Positions 26,030 through 32,956 of a stretch of 41,922 nucleotides of DNA are shown one piece after another. The notes under the pieces are model-generated. The model had not been told where the DNA came from and made no database searches. It saw only the letters and a list, made by a program, of their open reading frames with translations. Every line of letters starts with the position of its first letter. Position 1 is the stretch's first letter. This DNA is from an uncultured Mucilaginibacter sp. (lineage in GTDB: Bacteria; Bacteroidota; Bacteroidia; Sphingobacteriales; Sphingobacteriaceae): the NCBI RefSeq assembly GCF_903893715.1, contig NZ_CAITNG010000069.1, positions 1 through 41,922 on the forward strand, given 5' to 3'. The position numbers and the translations under genes were made by a program.

Positions 26030-26896
26030 CTAATTTTGCAACGCCGATGGGACGATTAGCAATGGTATTTTTTGATTGATCAATACTTTTTTGGCAACAC
26101 TTTGATGCAACATTCGGATAAAAAAAGTGTGCGGATAGTAGATAACGCTCAAAACATCCGAAGCGGTATCATCGCACAGGCGGTTCAGCCTTTTTACAAT
26201 GTCTTTTCCTTTAATAGCTGTATATGTGAGGTTTGTATAGTTTAAACTCTCCACCATGCTTTTAAACCCGGCTTCTCTTTCGTCTTCTGCAGCGCCTTTT
26301 TTGTCTAAAGGATCTACATGCACTATTTCGAGATGAGCGTTGAATACCTTTCCGAGTTTAACCAGATAACGTATCGCGTTCAAATCGGCCCCATTAAAAT
26401 CAGTGGCCAGTGTGATCTTCGAAAAGTTTTTGAAGCTGGTGTTGGGTGGTATAACCAATATCGGCCTGTCGGAATGGTCTATTACTTTCGATGTGTCGCT
26501 TCCGTTTAAAATATGGTCTATGGTGCTATCGGTACTGGCGCCCATTACAATAAGTTCGATATTGTTTTCGTGTACCACGGTACGGACATTTTGCCCCAGT
26601 TCACCTTCCCCGCACTGGTGGGTGATGACGGGTTTATAATGTTGCGCATCTAAGTGTTTTACATAAAGGGTCAGTTTATCCGCAACTTTTGCTAATTTTT
26701 CCTTTCTTTCTGAACCATGTTCCATCGGGTCGTCGGGCACCCATGGGCCGGCCCCGTAATATGATGTAACCGGTAAAGCAACATGGTTATTGAACAACAG
26801 CAAGTTGGCGTGGAGTTTTGAACAAAGTTTTATTGCCGACAGTGCGGCGTGGTTGGCGTTTTCTGAAAAATCTGTGAGTAGAAGTATGGTTTTCAT
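26030..26896 (-). CDS. Universal stress protein (two UspA domains)
   Basis: 288 aa with two UspA-like domains (1-150 and 155-288). The first half ends in VMGASTDSTIDHILNGSDT...RPILVIP, close to the classic nucleotide-binding loop, with the GS pair kept but the second Gly of the GxxG replaced. The second half has a shortened loop (SVIYYPHTFFIRMLHQSV) and probably does not bind nucleotide. Cytoplasmic stress protein. It lies 36 nt after a small ORF on the same strand, behind site I, so both are probably in the regulon. Confidence 0.92.
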   Translation of the reverse strand: MKTILLLTDFSENANHAALSAIKLCSKLHANLLLFNNHVALPVTSYYGAGPWVPDDPMEHGSERKEKLAKVADKLTLYVKHLDAQHYKPVITHQCGEGELGQNVRTVVHENNIELIVMGASTDSTIDHILNGSDTSKVIDHSDRPILVIPPNTSFKNFSKITLATDFNGADLNAIRYLVKLGKVFNAHLEIVHVDPLDKKGAAEDEREAGFKSMVESLNYTNLTYTAIKGKDIVKRLNRLCDDTASDVLSVIYYPHTFFIRMLHQSVAKKVLINQKIPLLIVPSALQN

Positions 26897-26932
26897 GACA
26901 AGTATAGTTGGTTTATTGGCCTACGAATGGTT

Positions 26933-27079
26933 TTAACTGGTTAATGAAAACCAATTAATGATTTTATATATAAAGTTTGTTTTTGGGGGTGTTGAGTTCC
27001 TGTTCTTTTGCAGCTTCAAAAACAAAGCCCATCCGGCTTCATCAACTGCTTTTTTGTTAACACGGATACGTGTTTTCAT
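26933..27079 (-). CDS. Small basic protein (48 aa) preceding the universal stress gene
   Basis: An overlooked 48-aa ORF on the minus strand, ATG at 27079, TAA at 26933. It begins MKTRIRVNKKAVDEAGWALF, continues with a basic stretch (KLQKNRNSTPPK) and ends in an aromatic amphipathic helix (NFIYKIINWFSL). The net charge is strongly positive. No family recognised. Two facts support it: the regulatory dyad I ends 59 nt before its ATG, the spacing seen at the real genes of the island, and it lies 36 nt before the universal stress gene. It might be a membrane- or nucleic-acid-associated modulator, but nothing proves expression. Confidence 0.55.
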   Translation of the reverse strand: MKTRIRVNKKAVDEAGWALFLKLQKNRNSTPPKTNFIYKIINWFSLTS

Positions 27080-27138
27080 ACGATATGTGCCATGTGATTT
27101 GACAATTCAAATTTGTGGATACACCACTCCTAAAAGAA

Positions 27139-27150
27139 TGACGGGCATCA
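27139..27150 (-). promoter_or_regulatory. Site I: TGAC-N4-ATCA dyad (minus-strand promoter)
   Basis: On the plus strand TGACGGGCATCA, on the minus strand TGATGCCCGTCA. It lies 59 nt before the 48-aa ORF on the minus strand; no plus-strand gene follows it. The palindrome works in either direction, so orientation is inferred from gene position. Confidence 0.55.
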
Positions 27151-27232
27151 TTTAAATTATTGATAGTCAACAAAAAGCCCTTTATAGCCCGGAATGAGAG
27201 GAAGCTGTCGCTTACGGTGGAGAAGAGATGTT

Positions 27233-28009
27233 TTACGAATTGATTTTTTGCAGGTCTGCTTTCAATTCGGCAAGCTTAAAGCCGTTTGGTGCTGCCTTTT
27301 TTCCCACAAAATCGGTGCTGATGATGGCATAGGCCTCTTCAAAATAGGTTTCGTAGAATGACCATGTCATTTTTTTGGCTTCGCCCCAGGTAACAGCGGT
27401 CAATCCTTCATGATCATAGCCTATAACGGCCATGGCATGCCCGCCCCAGGTACCGGGCAAACCATCGCCAACAGGACCACCCGGCAATACAGACCAAATG
27501 TTTTGCATCTGAGCCGAAAAAGGGAGGTTTAGCCCAATCATACAACCACCAAAAAGGTAAACAGCTTGTTTTACATGATGATGGTTTTTGGGTTCGAGCG
27601 CGATATAAGCCAGAATTTTGTGACCTGAAACGCCGTTGTTGCGCCAATAGTTTAGCGTAAGTTTTTCGTCGGCGCCGGTATCGTTTTGGCCGGTAGCAGG
27701 GTCGTAACCGGTAATGGTGCTATACAGGTTAATGATATCCTGATCGGCAAGGGTAACCATGTTCCCATTATCATCAGTCCATTCCATGATGAGGTGCCCG
27801 GCCGCGGCGCATGTACAGTTGTTTATATTGTGATTACCCATCATGCCCCAGCTATCGGGGGCAATATTGCCGGCATACATATGTTTTTGGGGCACAAGAG
27901 GAAGAAGGTCATGATGGAGGTAATCGGCAAAGTTCAATGTCCTCGGGTCATGAACAGGAGTCTTTTTGCCTAATTTCATCATACTATAGTCGGTTTGGGC
28001 TGATTTCAT
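27233..28009 (-). CDS. Papain-like (C1-type) cysteine peptidase
   Basis: 258 aa with no signal peptide. The nucleophile is probably C65 in INNCTCAAAGHLI, aligning with the GSCTANA-type motif of bacterial C1 peptidases, with a second Cys two residues later. The catalytic His is in WGGHAMAVIGYDH (about residue 194). The usual NSWG motif is replaced by VTWGEAKKMTW, so the third catalytic residue is changed to Thr. No propeptide is evident. Cytoplasmic or released by lysis; substrate unknown. The 93-nt gap upstream separates it from the divergent membrane gene. Confidence 0.75.
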   Translation of the reverse strand: MKSAQTDYSMMKLGKKTPVHDPRTLNFADYLHHDLLPLVPQKHMYAGNIAPDSWGMMGNHNINNCTCAAAGHLIMEWTDDNGNMVTLADQDIINLYSTITGYDPATGQNDTGADEKLTLNYWRNNGVSGHKILAYIALEPKNHHHVKQAVYLFGGCMIGLNLPFSAQMQNIWSVLPGGPVGDGLPGTWGGHAMAVIGYDHEGLTAVTWGEAKKMTWSFYETYFEEAYAIISTDFVGKKAAPNGFKLAELKADLQKINS

Positions 28010-28102
28010 CTATGTAAAATTTATACACTCTATAAAAATGTATTGCTTCTATATGCTTGCAAAATACAAATATTCTTTCGACATTGTGTAAAATTTTAAG
28101 TT

Positions 28103-28618
28103 GTGGATAATTTACCTTTGCTGTCCATATTCCATACTTTCGTTGCCGTACTGGCCATTTTAATGGCATTTTATGGTTTATTCCGCAGCGGCCGTATCAA
28201 CCCAACGAGCGATGTTGGCAGGTTGTATACGCTTTTTACAGTTGTATCCTGCTTATCGTCTCTTCCCATCATGAAAACCGGACATCCGGGTGCAGGTCAT
28301 GCTATTGCTGTTGTTATTTTGATATTGTTACCAATTGGCGTACAGGCACGTTCAATAAAGTTTTTTCGCAAGAACGCTATATATATACAGACCATTTGTA
28401 TGTCGGCAACGGTTTATTTATCGCTCATACCGGCGATTACAGAAACACTGACAAGAGTGCCACCCTTTGACCCCTTAGCCAGCAGCCCCAAAGCGCCCAT
28501 AATACAAGTATCGATATTTATTTTGACAATTGCTTTTGTGTTTGGCGTATCGTATCAGCTAAACAAATTCCGCCCGCGCAAACGATCTGTAAAAGCAGAG
28601 ACCCGCGAGCTTGTTTAA
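28103..28618 (+). CDS. Four-helix membrane protein of unknown function
   Basis: 171 aa. The start is GTG at 28103; a stop codon lies six bases upstream in frame, so there is no earlier option. About four transmembrane segments (7-27, 41-58, 67-84 and 130-150), with a basic C-terminal tail (FRPRKRSVKAETREL). No family recognised with confidence. It ends one base before the stop of the convergent S9 peptidase gene. Inner-membrane location inferred. Confidence 0.65.
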   Translation: MDNLPLLSIFHTFVAVLAILMAFYGLFRSGRINPTSDVGRLYTLFTVVSCLSSLPIMKTGHPGAGHAIAVVILILLPIGVQARSIKFFRKNAIYIQTICMSATVYLSLIPAITETLTRVPPFDPLASSPKAPIIQVSIFILTIAFVFGVSYQLNKFRPRKRSVKAETRELV

Positions 28619-28619
28619 G

Positions 28620-31088
28620 TTAAGGTTTCTTTAACGTTTCATCGAACAGCTTTAAAATACGGCAATACTCATCTGTCCAGCTGCTGGGTTCAACAAAGCC
28701 ATGATCTTCCACCGGGAAAACCGCGAGTTCCCAATTCTGTTTATGTAGTTCGATGAGTTTTTGGCTTAGTTTCACAATATCCTGGAAGTTCACGTTTTGG
28801 TCAACCATGCCGTGGCACATCAACAAGCGTCCCTTTAATCCATTAGCGAAATAAATAGGTGAGCTGATTTTGTAGGCATTAGGGTCGTTAAATGGTTCGT
28901 TCAAAATATTGGCAGTGTAGCCATGGTTATAGTTTGCCCAGTCGGTAACGCTTCGTAATCCTGCACCTGCGGCAAAAACATCGGGTGTGGTAAACATGGC
29001 CATCAGGGTTAAAAACCCACCATATGAGCCACCGTAAAGACCCACGTGTGCGGGGTTTACACCATAATGGTCCACCAGGTATTTTACCCCATCAACCTGA
29101 TCGGTCAAATCTTTGCCACCCATGTGGCGGTAAATGCCGGTGCGCATATCGCGACCATAGCCTGCGCTGCCCGTATAGTCGATATCGAGCACGGTATAGC
29201 CGTTATCGGCCAAAAGGTTGTTGAACATGTATTCTCGGAAGTATGAGCTCCACCAGTAATGTACATTTTGGAGGTAACCGGCACCATGCACAAATACCAC
29301 TGCCGGTTTTGCCGGATCCGGGTTTTTAGCAGGATACACGCGCGCGTAAATATCAGTGCCGTAGCGGTTTTTAAAGGTGATGACTTCCGGGTCGCGCCAG
29401 GGGTAGCCGTTAAACTCCTCCGTGGTCGATTTGGTTACCTGTACAGCTTGCGCGCCGGGTTTATTTGGCTGCAGGTATAGTTCCCAAGGCTTGTTGGAGT
29501 AGGAATAGTGTATGGCCAGCCATTTTTCATCCGGCGAAAGTTCAACTTCATTGCCACCTTTCATGCTGGTTATTTTAACAGGTGTGCCGCCCGTTACCGG
29601 GATCCGGTAAAAGTGAGTAATACCCGGATGTTCGATGTTGGCTGTAAAGTAAAAGTCTTTTTTGTCATTGGATAGCTTGAGTGTCGATACTTCGTATTTA
29701 CCGCTGGTGATCTGCTTTTTATCGCCCGAGATAATATCCAACACATAAATATGCGAGTAGCCGGTCGCTTCGCTTTGGTAATAGAAATGGGTATTATCCA
29801 CCCAGCCTGTGCTACCGCCACCAAAACTGCTAATGCCGGGGCCGCCTATCCATGCATTGTCGTGCTGGCGGTCTAGGAGGAGTAATTCGCCTGTTTCTAA
29901 ATCTACTTTCATTATCCAGCGGTCCTTGTAATCCTGCGCGGTGAGTATCACTACAGCGTTTTTACCATCGTCGCTCCAGTTTAAGCCGCTAATGTTGATT
30001 TTACGGTCAGCGTTTTTGGCGGTGCGGTCGGCCAGTTGGTCGGGGTAATCTTTTACATAATCGGGCAGGTCTTTTATGCCCGGTATTTTTTTAGAGATGG
30101 TATAGACCGAATCGCGCTGGGTATCGAAAATATAACTTTCGGAAGTAGCCTGGGGTGCACCCACTTTTAACCGGTTCGGTATTTCTTCGGTAAAACCCGA
30201 CGCGGTTACATAATCAGGGACGTTGGCTATACGGCCCGGAGCAGCGGGCTGCGTAGTCAAACGATAAGTGATATAGCGCTCATCGGGACTTAACTGTATA
30301 TTGCTGATCTGTTTATCGGCCAGCGGTATCTCTTTTAGCTTTTCGGGTGTTTGCATGGCCCTGCGGTCGGCAGCATCCAAACGGGCATCTTTGGCTTTCT
30401 TTTTAATGATATCGAAAAGCTCCAACTGCTCATTTTTTAGATAGGTATCCTGTGGGTTGGCAGAAGCATCGGCTCCGCCGGCACCACGGCCACCCGCGGC
30501 ACCTCCTCCGCCGGTACCGCCACGACGGGCACCAACGCCACCTCCGGCCAAACCGGCTGCGGGGGCAACCCCGGCAGGTGCAGCTGCGGCACGGGTAAAG
30601 TTGGTGAGTTGTACAATTTCGCCGCCGTTTAGTTTTACCGAGTATAGGTTTTCGGCACGTACGAACAGTACTTTGGTTTCATCTGCATTAAAAACGGGGT
30701 TACTTTCGCGCTCCACGGTGCGGGTGAGCGCTATAGATACGCCTGTTTTCAGGTCGTAAAAATATATATCGCCGTTTTTCTCGTAAACTTTTAAGGTGTG
30801 CTTTTTGTTCCAGGTACCGTTGCCTATCATGGATTTGCGTTCTTCAATGCCTACGGTAACAGGTTTCAGATTGACTGGGGTGATGGAGTATAAGGAATCG
30901 CGCCCTGTATTTTTAGCATTCCAGGTAAAATAAATTTTTTTGCTGTCGTCGCTCCAACTAATGTTTGATGGTGAAGTGCCCATCCATTGCGGGTCGCGCA
31001 TAATTTTTTCGACGGTCAGCTTTTCGAGTTTCTGCCCGAAGCAGCAGGCAGCGCAAAGTAACAGAGCGAGGGTAAGTATTTTTTTCAT
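28620..31088 (-). CDS. S9 family prolyl-oligopeptidase-type peptidase
   Basis: 822 aa with an N-terminal signal (MKKILTLALLLCAACCFGQ). A beta-propeller (about 30-560) is followed by an alpha/beta hydrolase catalytic domain. The triad is visible: Ser in GLYGGSYGGF (about residue 675), Asp in VDQNVNFQD, His in EDHGF. It cleaves proline-containing peptides in the periplasm, like bacterial DPP-type enzymes. A low-complexity insert of Ala, Gly and Arg (about residues 165-210, including GARRGGTGGGG) interrupts the propeller. It would form a flexible loop or be a slippage-prone tract. Transcribed alone. Confidence 0.92.
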   Translation of the reverse strand: MKKILTLALLLCAACCFGQKLEKLTVEKIMRDPQWMGTSPSNISWSDDSKKIYFTWNAKNTGRDSLYSITPVNLKPVTVGIEERKSMIGNGTWNKKHTLKVYEKNGDIYFYDLKTGVSIALTRTVERESNPVFNADETKVLFVRAENLYSVKLNGGEIVQLTNFTRAAAAPAGVAPAAGLAGGGVGARRGGTGGGGAAGGRGAGGADASANPQDTYLKNEQLELFDIIKKKAKDARLDAADRRAMQTPEKLKEIPLADKQISNIQLSPDERYITYRLTTQPAAPGRIANVPDYVTASGFTEEIPNRLKVGAPQATSESYIFDTQRDSVYTISKKIPGIKDLPDYVKDYPDQLADRTAKNADRKINISGLNWSDDGKNAVVILTAQDYKDRWIMKVDLETGELLLLDRQHDNAWIGGPGISSFGGGSTGWVDNTHFYYQSEATGYSHIYVLDIISGDKKQITSGKYEVSTLKLSNDKKDFYFTANIEHPGITHFYRIPVTGGTPVKITSMKGGNEVELSPDEKWLAIHYSYSNKPWELYLQPNKPGAQAVQVTKSTTEEFNGYPWRDPEVITFKNRYGTDIYARVYPAKNPDPAKPAVVFVHGAGYLQNVHYWWSSYFREYMFNNLLADNGYTVLDIDYTGSAGYGRDMRTGIYRHMGGKDLTDQVDGVKYLVDHYGVNPAHVGLYGGSYGGFLTLMAMFTTPDVFAAGAGLRSVTDWANYNHGYTANILNEPFNDPNAYKISSPIYFANGLKGRLLMCHGMVDQNVNFQDIVKLSQKLIELHKQNWELAVFPVEDHGFVEPSSWTDEYCRILKLFDETLKKP

Positions 31089-31202
31089 AGTACAGATAAT
31101 GAGGCCGGGTTATTATCCGCAATTTAGTATTTATACCGTAAATGAAAAATTTGTGGCAAAGAATTGTTACAAAGGGGGTGGGTAATAGATATAAGTATAG
31201 CT

Positions 31203-31544
31203 TCAAACAATGAAGTAACCACTTGTGGAGATAAGTAGATGATTTTCTACCTCTGCAAGCTTGTTTTTGATTGGCTTAAGTAATGCTAAAACATCATTAT
31301 AGCGATTAGTTTTGGAATTGATATTTACGATGCAGACACTTAATGAGCTGATTCTTTGTTGATAGTATAAGTTTTTATCATTGGTGTGAAGCACGTTAAA
31401 TCCATTATTTTTCATCAAACGTAAGAGGTCGCCATTCTTTTTACCAAGCCATTCCATATCCCGGACGGTTGAAATTTGGTACGTTGTATCGGTAAATCTG
31501 TATTTAAGTTTTGTAGGTAATTGCTCGTCAATTAATATTTTCAT
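31203..31544 (-). CDS. DUF5615 PIN-like protein (toxin-like)
   Basis: 113 aa starting MKILIDEQLPTKLKYRF. An acidic residue in LIDEQLP and the later VLHTNDKNL segment match the PIN-like DUF5615 family, whose conserved acidic residues are proposed to form an RNase-type site. The ORF begins 17 nt inside the DUF433 gene, so the two are translationally coupled. DUF433/DUF5615 pairs are predicted type II toxin-antitoxin modules (established by genomic association). No toxicity can be shown from sequence. Confidence 0.85.
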   Translation of the reverse strand: MKILIDEQLPTKLKYRFTDTTYQISTVRDMEWLGKKNGDLLRLMKNNGFNVLHTNDKNLYYQQRISSLSVCIVNINSKTNRYNDVLALLKPIKNKLAEVENHLLISTSGYFIV

Positions 31545-31764
31545 GAATTTGAGCGTCTATCAATAACTTTTCAGACAATTTTAATACAGCGAGGCAATGC
31601 TCTTTTGGGATATAATCGAAGTCGCTTAAAAAGTCGTTCAATGAATCGCCTGCTTCCAAATAGTCGAAAAGATTTTTCACTGGCACCCGTGTCCCTTTAA
31701 AAACTGGTGTGCCGCCCAAGATATCCTTATCAACCAATATAACTTCACTTGCTTTCATATTCAA
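31528..31764 (-). CDS. DUF433 family protein (antitoxin-like)
   Basis: 78 aa. The core DKDILGGTPVFKGTRVPVKNLFDYLEAGDSLNDFLSDF is the diagnostic DUF433 sequence, with GTPVFKGTRV almost invariant. The fold is a winged-helix-like DNA binder, expected to repress its own promoter and to neutralise the downstream DUF5615 protein. It overlaps that gene by 17 nt. It lies 38 nt after the adaptor gene of the RND operon but has its own upstream gap, so it is probably separate. Confidence 0.9.
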   Translation of the reverse strand: MNMKASEVILVDKDILGGTPVFKGTRVPVKNLFDYLEAGDSLNDFLSDFDYIPKEHCLAVLKLSEKLLIDAQIHENIN

Positions 31765-31801
31765 ATATAAGCATAATTGAAATACAAAATGAAAAGGCCG
31801 C

Positions 31802-32944
31802 TTAGGGCTTGATCTTCACCACACCACCATCGCGTATTTCATCGTTAGCGGCTTGTATAATATTATCGCCAATATTCAGGTCGCCGTAAACCTCTACCTT
31901 GCCATCGCTTTCGCGGCCTTTTTTTACGTCGACCCATTGGGCTTTGCCGTCGACAACACGTATGACGAACACCTTTTCGGTTGATTGTACAAGCGCTGTT
32001 TTTGGTATGATATACGTGCTGTCTTTAGCCGGAAGTTGTAAGTTGACTTCGGCATACATACCGGGGAGCAATTTTTTGTCATCATTCTCCACATCCATTT
32101 CCAATCTTTCAGAACGTAAGCGTTCATCCAAAGCACCCGCGAGGCGCTTCACATTGGCGGTAAACTTGCGACCGGGAAAGGGGCGAACGTTGAAAGTAAC
32201 TTTGTCATTCTCTTTCAATATTCCCGAATAACTTTCGGGAACTGATACCACCAGCCGTAATTTCTTTTGTTGCTGCAAGGTAAATAAGGGCATATCGGAG
32301 CCTTTGCCCGAAGGGCCTACGTATGCGCCTGGGTTGGTATTGCGCGCACTGATAACGCCTGAAAATGGCGCGCGAATCTCCAGATAAGCTAAATTTGCAG
32401 CAACACCATTATATGCTGATTTAGCAGCTTCAACCTGTGCCTCGTCAGAGCTTTTACGGGCAGCGGCCTGATCAATATCGTTGCTTGCAATGGTTCCTGG
32501 CGTTTTGGCGGTTTCCACCAGGCGGTCGTAGTTGGCTTTGCTGGCCAAAAAAACCGCTTGTGCCGATTTAAGTTTTGATTGAGCTTCGGCCAGTTGCGAG
32601 TTGATCTCGGGTGCTTCCATGGTAACCAATAGCTGGCCTTCGCTTACTTCGGAACCTACATCGACATAAACTTTTTTTACGAAGCTGCTTATTTTGGCAT
32701 AAACATCAACCGTTTGGTAGGGTATTAACTCGCCCGGTATGTGCAGGTCGGACGATAGGATACCTTTTTGCAGAGGGGCCACCTGCACCAAGGGTGTTGG
32801 GTCGGCCGGGGCATGTTCTTCCTCGGGCGCTTTATCTTTCGTTCCGCAGCCGTAAAAGGTACATATGGCTACAAGGATGGCACAAAAAATAGCCAGTCCC
32901 TTTTTTAATTTTATATTCATCAGCGTATGTTGCTTTATGTTCAT
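31802..32944 (-). CDS. RND efflux periplasmic adaptor (HlyD/MFP) lipoprotein
   Basis: 380 aa if started at 32944, 372 aa from a second ATG at 32920. The second places a clean signal first (MNIKLKKGLAIFCAILVAICTFYGC) with a lipobox Cys. Domain order is barrel-sandwich with lipoyl half (about 55-100: GELIPYQTVDVYAKISSFVKKVYVDVGSEV), coiled-coil hairpin (105-180), second lipoyl half (APFSGVISARNTNPGAYV), beta-barrel and membrane-proximal domain. It links the inner-membrane pump to the outer-membrane channel. Last gene of the TolC-RND-adaptor operon; it begins 13 or 37 nt after the permease stop. Confidence 0.94.
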   Translation of the reverse strand: MNIKQHTLMNIKLKKGLAIFCAILVAICTFYGCGTKDKAPEEEHAPADPTPLVQVAPLQKGILSSDLHIPGELIPYQTVDVYAKISSFVKKVYVDVGSEVSEGQLLVTMEAPEINSQLAEAQSKLKSAQAVFLASKANYDRLVETAKTPGTIASNDIDQAAARKSSDEAQVEAAKSAYNGVAANLAYLEIRAPFSGVISARNTNPGAYVGPSGKGSDMPLFTLQQQKKLRLVVSVPESYSGILKENDKVTFNVRPFPGRKFTANVKRLAGALDERLRSERLEMDVENDDKKLLPGMYAEVNLQLPAKDSTYIIPKTALVQSTEKVFVIRVVDGKAQWVDVKKGRESDGKVEVYGDLNIGDNIIQAANDEIRDGGVVKIKP

Positions 32945-32956
32945 TGTTCAAATATT

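Noticed and set aside
26958..27155. 65-aa plus-strand ORF near the universal stress gene
   Set aside because: It overlaps the better-supported minus-strand 48-aa ORF, has no recognisable motif, and would start far from site I in the wrong relation.
30457..30759. Proline/alanine-rich 100-aa plus-strand ORF
   Set aside because: It is the antisense of the Ala/Gly insert of the S9 peptidase gene; the composition comes from the repetitive GC-rich DNA.
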